This document shows, in pieces, positions 8,565 through 16,535 of a stretch of 27,575 bases of DNA; the stretch's first letter is position 1; each line of letters starts with the position of its first letter. The stretch is from NCBI GenBank assembly GCA_910588075.1, contig CAJUOS010000030.1:1-27575 (forward strand), given 5' to 3'. The notes beneath the pieces were generated by a model. That model did no database searches. It was not told the DNA's origin and saw nothing but the letters and a program-made list of their open reading frames with translations. The DNA is from an uncultured Erysipelotrichaceae bacterium. Its GTDB lineage: Bacteria > Bacillota_I > Bacilli_A > Erysipelotrichales > Coprobacillaceae. The translations under genes and the position numbers were made by a program.

Positions 8565-9957
8565 AACTAGCCTCCAATTCAAAAGAAATTATTGTTCCTT
8601 TATTTAATTCTGATTCAATACATAACTCAGTTTGATGTAAATCACAAATACGTTTGACAATAGCCAATCCTAATCCTGCTCCTCCTTGCGAACGTGCTCT
8701 GGATTTATCAGCCATATAAAATGCTTCTGTTACCTTTTGAGTATCTTCCAAAGTCATTCCTATTCCTTGATCAATAACATAAATAATTATTTTAGAATGA
8801 TTCAATTTTGTTTTGACTTGTATATCTTGATTTTTTTGACTTGCTTTCATTGCATTATCTATTAAATTTCTTAACAGTATAAATAATAAATCTTGATGCG
8901 ATAATACATTTATTTCTCTTGTATCAAAGATAACTTTATTATCTTTTGTCTTTCCATGATAATATTCTTTTAATTGAGAAAAAACATTTTGTAATGAAAT
9001 AAATTGTAACTTTGCTTGATAATCTCCCATTGAAAGAAGTTCCATTAAAGCATAAGAAAGACTTTCTAAACGTTTGGCTTCTGTATAAATATATTGAGCT
9101 GCCTTTTGTCTTGTTTTTTCATCACAATCACATGTTCTTAACAAATCTGCAAATCCTAGTATAGCTGTCATAGGTGTTTTAATCTCATGAGAGAAACTAC
9201 CCATAAATTCTTCTTTTTGAACAACACTTTCTTTTAATTTTTGTATGGTCAACTCATTAATTTCAGCCATTTTATCAAAATTTTGTGAAAGCTCCCCTAT
9301 CTCATCTTGACTAGAAATATGAGTTCTTACATCATACTCTCCTTGAGCAATACGTTGACTTACTTTATTTAATTTATGAATAGATTGTGTCATATAATAA
9401 GCAACAAATTTTAAAATTATAAATGCGAGGATAAACATACAAAAACTTGTTAATAAGAAACTTTGAACCTGTCTATTTCTTTCTTTATAACAATAACTTA
9501 TATCATAACATGCTGTTAAATAATATATATCTTCCCCTAAACGAACATCTTTTGTCATAAACATAAGATGTTTATCATGATATGTTTGAAAATAATACTT
9601 TTGATTATTTTTAATAGATATAAATGAATGATATTCATGATTCATATTTGAAAATAAAATTTTATTTTTATCATTTAAAGCATAAGAACTTTGTTTTTGT
9701 GATAATTGATAAAATTGTTCAAGATAATATGTTGCTTGATTAATAATCTTTTGTTGATCGTTACGAATTGAATAAATATTTTGTGATAAATTTGTTTGTA
9801 AATGATAAGACTCTAATTCATAGGATAATAGATTTTGTTGAATTGTATTTTGAAGTAATTGATGATGATTTTGTAAAAGAATATATGTTTCTCCTATTGA
9901 AAAAACAATAACTAAAGTTAAAAGACATGCCCAAATGATCTTTTCAGCAAATTTCAT
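8557..9957 (-). CDS. Sensor histidine kinase (HAMP, HisKA, HATPase_c)
   Basis: A 466-residue membrane sensor kinase. Helix 1 (about 8-28) and helix 2 (about 167-189) bracket an extracytoplasmic sensor of about 135 residues with no recognised fold. A HAMP linker (190-242) follows, then the HisKA motif FSHEIKTP with phospho-acceptor His257, the N box around NLIDNAMKAS (364-373), a G1 box DQGIGM (396-401), and a G2 box GGAGLGLAIVKRI (425-437). All catalytic motifs look intact. Its ATG overlaps the regulator stop as ATGA, with GGAGG ahead, so regulator and kinase are coupled. The neighbouring lipoprotein and ABC transporter suggest it senses an envelope or peptide signal. Confidence 0.95.
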   Translation of the reverse strand: MKFAEKIIWACLLTLVIVFSIGETYILLQNHHQLLQNTIQQNLLSYELESYHLQTNLSQNIYSIRNDQQKIINQATYYLEQFYQLSQKQSSYALNDKNKILFSNMNHEYHSFISIKNNQKYYFQTYHDKHLMFMTKDVRLGEDIYYLTACYDISYCYKERNRQVQSFLLTSFCMFILAFIILKFVAYYMTQSIHKLNKVSQRIAQGEYDVRTHISSQDEIGELSQNFDKMAEINELTIQKLKESVVQKEEFMGSFSHEIKTPMTAILGFADLLRTCDCDEKTRQKAAQYIYTEAKRLESLSYALMELLSMGDYQAKLQFISLQNVFSQLKEYYHGKTKDNKVIFDTREINVLSHQDLLFILLRNLIDNAMKASQKNQDIQVKTKLNHSKIIIYVIDQGIGMTLEDTQKVTEAFYMADKSRARSQGGAGLGLAIVKRICDLHQTELCIESELNKGTIISFELEASYE

Positions 9958-10607
9958 AGAGGCTCCTCCAACATATAACCCACTTTAAAGATAGTCTTAA
10001 TTTCATGATGCCAATTTAATTTTTTTCTTAATCTTTGAATATGTAAATCTAAAGTTCGACTCTCATCCCACTCTTCACCCCAGACTTTTTCATATAAAAC
10101 TTCACGATAAAGAGCAATATTTTTATTTTGTACAAGATATAATAATAAATCATATTCTTTATGAGTCAGTGATATAGTACAATTGTTTTGTTTAACTTGA
10201 CGAGTTTGTATATCTATTTCTACATTAAGAACACGAATAACTTTCATTCCTTTATGATATCTTCTTAAAACACTTTCAACTCTAGCAAGGAGTTCATCAA
10301 TAGAAAATGGTTTGACTAGATAATCATCAGCACCCATATGTAACCCTTTTACACGATCTTTGATGCTTCCTTTTGCAGTTACAAAAATAACAGGAATACC
10401 TAATGGTTCAATATATTCCAATAATTCATAACCATCAATATGTGGAAGCATAATATCTAACAAAACTAAATCATAATCATTTTCAGATAATAAATCAGCC
10501 CCTAGCTTTCCATTACAAGCACATTCACATTGATAGCCTACTCTTTCTAAATTTATTTTTATCAAATCTAAAATAGACTTTTCATCTTCTACAATTAATA
10601 TTTTCAT
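9954..10607 (-). CDS. OmpR/PhoB-family response regulator
   Basis: Response regulator of 217 residues. The receiver domain (1-115) has acidic residues Glu7 and Asp8, phospho-acceptor Asp51, Thr77 and Lys99, and the C-terminal winged helix (about 125-217) ends in the usual RTLDLHIQRLRKKL recognition helix and a GYML wing. ATG 10607 is the start because GGGGATGA sits 7 bp ahead; the in-frame ATG at 10616 abuts that site and the TTG at 10622 has none. It is the first gene of the sensor operon and overlaps the kinase by 4 bp. A direct repeat just upstream suggests it controls its own promoter. Confidence 0.95.
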   Translation of the reverse strand: MKILIVEDEKSILDLIKINLERVGYQCECACNGKLGADLLSENDYDLVLLDIMLPHIDGYELLEYIEPLGIPVIFVTAKGSIKDRVKGLHMGADDYLVKPFSIDELLARVESVLRRYHKGMKVIRVLNVEIDIQTRQVKQNNCTISLTHKEYDLLLYLVQNKNIALYREVLYEKVWGEEWDESRTLDLHIQRLRKKLNWHHEIKTIFKVGYMLEEPL

Positions 10608-10627
10608 TACAATCATCCCCAATATTG

Positions 10628-10660
10628 ATTATAGACTTAAGATGTATCAAATTTGTATCA
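10628..10660 (-). promoter_or_regulatory. Promoter and probable PhoB-type operator of the six-gene cluster
   Basis: The minus strand has a consensus -10 TATAAT at 10633-10628. Nine bases upstream are two identical heptamers, TGATACA at 10660-10654 and 10649-10643, separated by 4 bp (11-bp period). No -35 hexamer is seen at 17 bp. Heptamers with 4-bp spacers replacing the -35 box about 10 bp above the -10 are typical of activated PhoB/PhoP/OmpR promoters, so positive autoregulation is inferred. Confidence 0.6.
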
Positions 10661-10667
10661 TAACTCA

Positions 10668-10715
10668 TTAAAAAAACTATAACTTCAATATTAAATAATT
10701 GATAAGTTATAGTTT
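10668..10715 (-). terminator. Intrinsic terminator of pckA
   Basis: Minus-strand AAACTATAACTT at 10715-10704 pairs with AAGTTATAGTTT at 10685-10674 (12 perfect bp, with an inner CAAT/ATTG extension). The T run at 10676-10671 continues in the tail. It lies 6 bp past the pckA stop and just ahead of the regulator promoter, insulating the two units. Confidence 0.85.
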
Positions 10716-10721
10716 AAAAAT

Positions 10722-12299
10722 TTAATCTTTCTTTCCTGGCCCAGCTTTTATAACTGATTCTGGGAAGTTTGTATATTGTTTAAAGTTTTCTTGGAACATT
10801 TTCACTAATTTCTCTGCTGTTTTATCATATTCTTCTTTATTCAACCAAGTTGTTTTTGGATTTAATAATTCTTGTGGTACACCTGGACAGAACTTTGGCA
10901 TATTTAAATTAAAGAATGGATCTGTTTCATAAGCAACATAATCTAATTCACCATTAATAGCCGCATTAATCATAGCACGAGTGTACTTTAATGGAATACG
11001 TTTTCCTACTCCATAAGAACCTCCTACCCATCCAGTATTAATTAAGAAAACATTAGCTCCTGCTTTTTCAACTCTTCTTTGGAATTGTTGAGAATAAAGT
11101 AATGGATCTAAAGGTAAGAATGGTTCACCAAAACATGTTGAGAATGTTGCTTGGGGTTCTGTAATACCATCTTCTGTTCCTGCTAGTTTACTTGTATATC
11201 CTGATACAAAGTGATAAGCAGCTGAATTTTTATCTAATTTTGAAATAGGAGGTAAAACTCCAAAAGCATCTGCCGCTAAAAAGAAAATTGTTTTTGGGAT
11301 TGGTCCAACACCTTTAGGTTCAATATTAGCAATAAAGTTAAGTGGATAACCTACTCTTGTATTTTCTGTTATAGAATCATCATTAAAATCAATAACTCTA
11401 CTATCTTCAAATAACTTAACATTTTCTGCTACTGCACCATATCTAACAGCATCCCATATTTCAGGTTCATTTTCTTTAGAAAGACCTATACATTTCGCAT
11501 AACATCCTCCTTCAAAATTAAAGATTGATGTTCTTGACCAACCATGTTCATCATCACCAATTAATTTACGATTTGGATCTGCTGATAATGTTGTTTTTCC
11601 TGTTCCAGATAATCCAAAGAATAATGCTGTATTTCCATCATTTCCAATATTAGCCGAACAATGCATTGTAAAGACATTCTTTTGTGGTAACATAAAGTTC
11701 ATAACACAGAATACACTCTTTTTAATTTCTCCAGAATATCCTGTTCCTGCAATTAAAACCAAATGTCTCTCATAATCAATAATAACAGCTGCTTCACTAT
11801 TTAAACCAATACTTGGATCCATTTTGCAATCAGGTGCTACTAAAATTAAGAAATCTTCCTGAAAATGTTGTAATTCTCGTGGTGTTGGTTTAATTAATAA
11901 ATTGGAAATAAATAAGTTTTGACTTGCTTTTTCATTAATAATTCTAAAAGCATAAGAATATTTAGGATTTGCTCCTGCATATCCATCAAAAATATAAAGA
12001 TCTTTATCCTTAAAATGTTCTACTATTTTTTGATAAACAATATCACAAATTTCACGAGATATTGGCTTATTTACTTTTCCCCATGCAATAAGATCATGAA
12101 CTGCTGGTGTATCAACTATATATTTGTCATTTGGAGATCTCCCGGTTCTTTCTCCTGTTTCAATACATAAACACCCAGCTCGACTCAATCTTCCTTCACC
12201 TTTTAATAAAGCTTTTTCCACCAAAGATCCTGGTGGAATATTTCTAAATATAGAACCACTTGTTTCAATTCCATACTCTTCTAATCCATAAGTATCCAT
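10722..12299 (-). CDS. pckA: Phosphoenolpyruvate carboxykinase (ATP)
   Basis: Converts oxaloacetate and ATP to phosphoenolpyruvate, CO2 and ADP, or runs in reverse to fix CO2 and make ATP, as is common in gut anaerobes. The 525-residue length is normal for the ATP-type enzyme. Visible motifs are RTGRSPND (51-58), GYSGEIKKSVF (187-197), His213 in MHCSANIG, the kinase loop GLSGTGKTTLS (229-239) and the metal/ATP motif GDDEHGWS (248-255). The ATG at 12299 follows AAGGAGG. It is a single-gene transcript with its own promoter and terminator. Identification is firm; the physiological direction cannot be decided from sequence. Confidence 0.98.
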   Translation of the reverse strand: MDTYGLEEYGIETSGSIFRNIPPGSLVEKALLKGEGRLSRAGCLCIETGERTGRSPNDKYIVDTPAVHDLIAWGKVNKPISREICDIVYQKIVEHFKDKDLYIFDGYAGANPKYSYAFRIINEKASQNLFISNLLIKPTPRELQHFQEDFLILVAPDCKMDPSIGLNSEAAVIIDYERHLVLIAGTGYSGEIKKSVFCVMNFMLPQKNVFTMHCSANIGNDGNTALFFGLSGTGKTTLSADPNRKLIGDDEHGWSRTSIFNFEGGCYAKCIGLSKENEPEIWDAVRYGAVAENVKLFEDSRVIDFNDDSITENTRVGYPLNFIANIEPKGVGPIPKTIFFLAADAFGVLPPISKLDKNSAAYHFVSGYTSKLAGTEDGITEPQATFSTCFGEPFLPLDPLLYSQQFQRRVEKAGANVFLINTGWVGGSYGVGKRIPLKYTRAMINAAINGELDYVAYETDPFFNLNMPKFCPGVPQELLNPKTTWLNKEEYDKTAEKLVKMFQENFKQYTNFPESVIKAGPGKKD

Positions 12300-12338
12300 A
12301 TTATACTCCTCCTTTGATTGTTTATATTTCCCCTAATT

Positions 12339-12367
12339 ATAATAATATCATGAAAGGGCATACACAA
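12339..12367 (-). promoter_or_regulatory. Promoter of pckA
   Basis: Minus-strand TTGTGT at 12367-12362, a 17-bp spacer and TATTAT at 12344-12339; an overlapping TATAAT lies three bases further on. The leader of about 35 nt carries AAGGAGG ahead of the ATG. No hairpin or repeat suggesting regulation is seen. Confidence 0.5.
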
Positions 12368-12394
12368 TCTAGTTATTTTTTATTTTTATTGATA

Positions 12395-12422
12395 AATAAA
12401 AACACTTTTCAAACGAAAAGTG
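12395..12422 (-). terminator. Intrinsic terminator of the metF-metH operon
   Basis: Minus-strand CACTTTTC at 12422-12415 pairs with GAAAAGTG at 12410-12403 across a 4-nt loop, followed by TTTTTATTTATC. It starts one base past the stop of the 51-residue ORF, which supports that ORF as the last gene of the operon. Confidence 0.85.
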
Positions 12423-12423
12423 C

Positions 12424-12579
12424 CTATTGATCTTCTTGACTATTTTTTATGACATTAACCTTAACAACTGATTCATCCAGTTGTATATCTTTAACAGCTT
12501 CTTGTGCTGTTGTAAATAAAGGAATATCTACAACAAAAGTATCTTCATCTTCTACATCTAGTTTTACTTTTAATGCCAT
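12424..12579 (-). CDS. Small acidic protein (51 aa), last gene of the methionine operon
   Basis: A 51-residue ORF, MALKVKLDVEDEDTF at the start and NSQEDQ at the end, in the gap between metH and its terminator. It has a near-perfect ribosome site (AAGGAGG about 8 bp before the ATG), begins 13 bp after the metH stop, and ends one base before the terminator stem, so it looks like a real co-transcribed gene. It is acidic (11 Asp/Glu in the first 36 residues), with alternating hydrophobic residues suggesting a small beta-alpha-beta fold. No Cys, no transmembrane helix, no signal peptide. I do not recognise the family; partnership with MetH is inferred from position alone. Confidence 0.75.
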   Translation of the reverse strand: MALKVKLDVEDEDTFVVDIPLFTTAQEAVKDIQLDESVVKVNVIKNSQEDQ

Positions 12580-12592
12580 TTGAATCTCCTCC

Positions 12593-14944
12593 TTATTTCA
12601 AAACTTTATTCAATAACATTACAGATGCCATTGCATCTTCACAATAATAATCAGCACCAATTTCATCAGCGATATCTTGAGTAAGTACAGCTCCACCTAC
12701 CCAGATAGGACATTGACAGCCTTTTTCATGTAACGCCTCTATTGTTCTTTTCATATTAACAACTGTTGTTGTCATCAAGGCACTTAATCCTATCATCAAT
12801 GGTTGATATTGATGATATGCTTCAACAACTTTTTCAACTTTTATATCCTTACCTAAATCTATAACATAATAACCATAACTTTCTAAAATAACTTTCACTA
12901 TATTTTTTCCAATATCATGAATATCTCCTTCAACAGTACACATAAGAATAGGTCCTTTTGTTTGACTATCAATATTTAAAGTCGTTTTAACAACTTCAAA
13001 TGCTAATTTTGTTGTTTCAGCTGATTGAATTAATTGAGTTAAAAAGATTTTATTATTTTCATAATCTTTTCCAACTTTATTTAATGCTGGTACAATCATA
13101 TGATTAATAATATCCATTGCATTTGATGTTTGTAATACTTCTTTTGTTTTAGCTTTAACTTCTTCTTTTAAACCATGAATAATTATATCTTCTAAAGAAA
13201 AAGAAGGAGATGTTTGAGGTTTTATTGTTTGTATTTGTGATTGTTTTGAAATATAATGAATACTTTCTTGATCAAAATTATATAAAACATTATAAGCATC
13301 TATGGTACTCATAAGTTGTTCATCTAATGGATTGATAATAGGTAAATCCAATCCTGCTTGCATCGCTAAAGTTAAGAAAGTTCTATTCAATAATGGACGA
13401 TTAGGCAATCCAAATGACACATTAGAAACACCTAAAACTGTATGAACTCCTAATTCCTGTTTAACTAATGTTAATGCTTTTAAAGTTTCTTGAACTTCTT
13501 TTTGTTGAGCAGAAGCAGTTAATGTTAAACAATCTATAATAATATCTTTTTTATCAATGCCATATTCTTTAGCTTTATTAATTATTTTTTGAGCAATTTT
13601 TAATCTTTCTTCAGCTAATAATGGAATACCATCTTCTAATGTTAATCCAATAACAACACCACCATATTTTTTCACAATTGGAAAAATAGTTTCCATAACC
13701 TCAGTTTTTCCATTAACTGAATTAATTAATGGTTTACCATTGTAATAACGACATGCTTTTTCTATAGCTTCTGGAGAAGATGAATCTATTTGTAGTGGTA
13801 AATTAATAACTTCTTGAAGTAATTGAATGACTTTTTTCATTGTTTGAGGCTCATCAATTCCAGGTAATCCAACATTAACATCTAAAATATCTGCACCTGC
13901 TTGTTGTTGTTTAATTCCTTCAACAACACATTCATCATAACGTTCTTCCTTTAAAGCAGCTTTTAACTTTTTCTTTCCAGTTGGATTTAACCTTTCACCA
14001 CATACAACAACCTGTCCTTGAAAAGTTACAGTTTGATTTTGACTTGAAACTCTCGTATAAGTTTTGACTTCTCTTTTACTCACATGACAAGGAGCCATTT
14101 GTTTTAATTCATAAATAAATTCTGGTGTTGTTCCACAACATCCTCCTACAATACTCACACCTCTTTGCATATAATCTAACATAGCTTGAGCATATTCTTG
14201 ACTTGTTACTTCATAACATGTATGACCTTCATGCAAACAAGGTAAACCTGCATTAGGTTGAATCATTACAGGAGTTGATGATACCTCTAATATTTCATTG
14301 ATAATTGGTTTTAATTCATTAGGTCCCAAAGAGCAATTCACACCTAATACATCTACACCTAACCCTTCAACAACATTTACAAAAGTTAATGGATCTGTTC
14401 CTGTTAAAGTTCTTTTGTTTTGTTCAAATGTCATTGTAACAAAAACAGGTAAATCACTATTCTCTTTGACTGCTAAAATACCTGCTTTCACTTCATATAA
14501 ATCAGTCATTGTTTCTAATAAAACTGCATCAACTTCATCTTTAACAAGCAAAACTTGAGAAGCAATAATCTCATAAGCTTCATCAAAGGTTAATGTTCCT
14601 AATGGTTCTAACAGTTGTCCGATTGGTCCAATGTCTAAAACAATATAAGCTTCTTTATTCACTTTATTTTTTGCTTCATTAGCATTTTTAACAGCAGCTT
14701 TTATCATATCACAATAACAATAACCACTATCTTTCATCTTTAATGGATTACATCCAAAAGTATTCGTTGTTATAAAATGAGCACCTGCTTGTAAATAACG
14801 TGAATGAATATCAACAATAATTTCTGGATGTTCTATATTATAAACTTCAGGGATATCCCCTGCTTTTAAGCCCGCTTCTTGTAGCTGTGTTCCCATTGCT
14901 CCATCAAAGATTAACAAATCTTTCCCTAATCTTTCACGTAACAT
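12593..14944 (-). CDS. metH: Cobalamin-dependent methionine synthase lacking the activation domain
   Basis: Transfers the methyl group of 5-methyl-tetrahydrofolate through cobalamin to homocysteine, making methionine in the cytoplasm. Three modules are visible. The homocysteine domain (1-290) has zinc ligands Cys204 (GVNCS) and Cys269/Cys270 (GGCCGTTP). The pterin domain (about 308-560) begins QVVVCGERLNPTGKKK. The helical cap and B12 domain (about 585-783) have the base-off motif GDIHDIGKN with axial His676 and the SAL motif at 721-723. At 783 residues it lacks the roughly 330-residue activation domain of the classic 1,200-residue enzyme, but the preceding gene supplies it. The gene overlaps that gene by 19 bp; AGGGGG precedes the ATG. 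Confidence 0.95.
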   Translation of the reverse strand: MLRERLGKDLLIFDGAMGTQLQEAGLKAGDIPEVYNIEHPEIIVDIHSRYLQAGAHFITTNTFGCNPLKMKDSGYCYCDMIKAAVKNANEAKNKVNKEAYIVLDIGPIGQLLEPLGTLTFDEAYEIIASQVLLVKDEVDAVLLETMTDLYEVKAGILAVKENSDLPVFVTMTFEQNKRTLTGTDPLTFVNVVEGLGVDVLGVNCSLGPNELKPIINEILEVSSTPVMIQPNAGLPCLHEGHTCYEVTSQEYAQAMLDYMQRGVSIVGGCCGTTPEFIYELKQMAPCHVSKREVKTYTRVSSQNQTVTFQGQVVVCGERLNPTGKKKLKAALKEERYDECVVEGIKQQQAGADILDVNVGLPGIDEPQTMKKVIQLLQEVINLPLQIDSSSPEAIEKACRYYNGKPLINSVNGKTEVMETIFPIVKKYGGVVIGLTLEDGIPLLAEERLKIAQKIINKAKEYGIDKKDIIIDCLTLTASAQQKEVQETLKALTLVKQELGVHTVLGVSNVSFGLPNRPLLNRTFLTLAMQAGLDLPIINPLDEQLMSTIDAYNVLYNFDQESIHYISKQSQIQTIKPQTSPSFSLEDIIIHGLKEEVKAKTKEVLQTSNAMDIINHMIVPALNKVGKDYENNKIFLTQLIQSAETTKLAFEVVKTTLNIDSQTKGPILMCTVEGDIHDIGKNIVKVILESYGYYVIDLGKDIKVEKVVEAYHQYQPLMIGLSALMTTTVVNMKRTIEALHEKGCQCPIWVGGAVLTQDIADEIGADYYCEDAMASVMLLNKVLK

Positions 14945-15555
14945 CTTAATCCCCCTTTTCTTAATTCACATTGTTCTTTTCTTATACATGATAAACATGT
15001 TTTTTGACATGCTTTTCCTAACCCTATTATTCCTAACATTGATTTCATTGGAATAAATAATCCGCCATCATTGATAAAAACACCTATTTCTTTATCTATT
15101 TTTAACAACTGTGATAGTGGAATATTTAATTTTAATGGTAAATCTCCATATCCTGGAGCAAAACGAAATGTATGAACTCCTAAATCCAATGTTTTTTCAT
15201 AATCATCACAGCATTTCTCTAAATAATAACTACTGACAGCATCAAAGATAACAGCCTTACTCATGTCTATGTGTTGATAATATTGTATTTTTCTATCTAT
15301 CTGTATTCCCAAAGTACATGCTATGATAAGACATTTTTGACAATCTTGAAAATAGAAATCTAAGTCTTTAGATTGAAATAATAAATTAAATTCAGGAATA
15401 CAAAGAGGATGATGACTCAAACTAAGTTCTTTGGTTATCACTTTAAAATGAGCTAATTCACAAACTTCATCTATACATTCATCAATCAATTGATTTGTTC
15501 GTATATCAATTTCTCCTTGATATTTTAAATATTCTAATATTCTTTTCTTATTCAT
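14926..15555 (-). CDS. Free-standing methionine synthase activation protein
   Basis: A 209-residue protein matching the SAM-binding reactivation domain of MetH, which re-methylates oxidised cob(II)alamin using S-adenosylmethionine and an electron donor. The key motif RFAPGYGDLPL lies at 131-141, followed by the GGLFIPMKSMLGIIGL segment (164-179) that ends the fold. The C-terminus adds a cysteine cluster, Cys183-x3-Cys187-x2-Cys190-x5-Cys196 and Cys205, which suggests an iron-sulphur or metal site able to pass electrons; that role is inference. It overlaps metF by 8 bp and metH by 19 bp, so synthesis is coupled to its partner. A split of this kind is known in Thermotoga and many Firmicutes. 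Confidence 0.88.
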   Translation of the reverse strand: MNKKRILEYLKYQGEIDIRTNQLIDECIDEVCELAHFKVITKELSLSHHPLCIPEFNLLFQSKDLDFYFQDCQKCLIIACTLGIQIDRKIQYYQHIDMSKAVIFDAVSSYYLEKCCDDYEKTLDLGVHTFRFAPGYGDLPLKLNIPLSQLLKIDKEIGVFINDGGLFIPMKSMLGIIGLGKACQKTCLSCIRKEQCELRKGGLRCYVKD

Positions 15556-16438
15556 GATTTAACTCTTTTAAAACTGTTGGAATATTTTTGAAAATAGCTT
15601 GTGCAATCTCTGGTTTATTCATTGTATATATATGAATACCTTCTACACCATTAGTAATTAAATCTATAATTTGGTGTGTAGCATAATTAATTCCAATTTC
15701 TTTCATTGCTTCAGGATAATGATAATATGATTCTATCATTGTAGATAACTGATAAGGGATAGAACAACCACACATTTTAGCTGTATGCAATAAAGATTTA
15801 GAATTGGTAATAGGCATAATTCCTGCAAGAATAGGAACATCGATTCCTCTTTTTCTCGCTTCTTTGACCAATCTATAATAATATTGATTATCAAAAAAGA
15901 TTTGTGTAATTAAATATTCTGCTCCTGCATCTACTTTTTCTTTAAGAGCTTTTAAATCATTTTCAAAGCAATCTGCTTCTTGATGTGTTTCAGGATAACA
16001 TGCTCCAGATAAACAAAAATCATTAGGAAATTCTTGTTTTATAAATTGATCTAATTCTTTAGCATAATGAAATTCAAGGTGTTCTTTATCAAATTGTTGA
16101 TCTTTAGGATAATCTCCACGTAATGCTAAAATGTTCTCAACATTATTTTCTTTTAATTGTTGACATATTTTAATGACTTCTTCTTTTGTTGAAGAAATAC
16201 ATGTTAAATGAGCAACAGACTCAATATGATAATCATTCTTTATTTTAGATGCTATTTCCACAGTTTTTCCTTTTGTAGAACCTCCAGCTCCATAAGTTAC
16301 ACTAATAAAGTCAGGATTTAATTGTGCTAACTCACTAATAGTATGATAGATAGATGAAATATCTCCTTGATTATTTTTAGGCGGAAAGACTTCAAAAGAT
16401 ATTGTTGCTTTATTTTTTAATATTTCTGATATTTTCAT
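15548..16438 (-). CDS. metF: Methylenetetrahydrofolate reductase
   Basis: Flavoenzyme that reduces 5,10-methylene- to 5-methyl-tetrahydrofolate, the methyl donor for the MetH encoded downstream. It is a 296-residue TIM barrel of normal bacterial length. Visible motifs are ISFEVFPPK with catalytic Glu16, VTYGAGGS (47-54), ALRGD with flavin-contacting Asp109, GACYPE (145-150) and TQIFFD (178-183). ATG 16438 has AAAGG 9 bp ahead. It is the first gene of the operon. Its predicted leader is only about 30 nt, so neither an S-box/SAM nor a cobalamin riboswitch fits in front of it. Confidence 0.97.
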   Translation of the reverse strand: MKISEILKNKATISFEVFPPKNNQGDISSIYHTISELAQLNPDFISVTYGAGGSTKGKTVEIASKIKNDYHIESVAHLTCISSTKEEVIKICQQLKENNVENILALRGDYPKDQQFDKEHLEFHYAKELDQFIKQEFPNDFCLSGACYPETHQEADCFENDLKALKEKVDAGAEYLITQIFFDNQYYYRLVKEARKRGIDVPILAGIMPITNSKSLLHTAKMCGCSIPYQLSTMIESYYHYPEAMKEIGINYATHQIIDLITNGVEGIHIYTMNKPEIAQAIFKNIPTVLKELNHE

Positions 16439-16473
16439 AATATATAACCTTTCTATTACTTAGATTTTTTTAT

Positions 16474-16502
16474 ATTTTAAAGCATAGAAAAAGAATAGTC
16501 AA
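16474..16502 (-). promoter_or_regulatory. Promoter of the metF operon
   Basis: Minus-strand TTGACT at 16502-16497, an exact 17-bp spacer and TAAAAT at 16479-16474. This is the best sigma-A match in the window. The -35 box falls inside the terminator hairpin of the upstream ABC operon. Confidence 0.7.
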
Positions 16503-16518
16503 ATAAAGGCTACTCTTT
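16484..16518 (-). terminator. Intrinsic terminator of the bacteriocin-type ABC operon
   Basis: Minus-strand AAAGAGTAG at 16518-16510 pairs with CTATTCTTT at 16498-16490 (9 bp, one G-T), with T residues continuing at 16489-16488. It lies 18 bp past the ATPase stop and overlaps the metF promoter. Confidence 0.65.
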
Positions 16519-16535
16519 CAACAAAATATAATAAT

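Noticed and set aside
12593..14944. metH as a truncated pseudogene
   Set aside because: All three remaining domains are intact with their key residues, and the missing activation domain is encoded by the adjoining overlapping gene.
16439..16535. SAM or cobalamin riboswitch ahead of metF
   Set aside because: The region is mostly terminator and promoter; the remaining leader of about 30 nt is too short and AU-rich.
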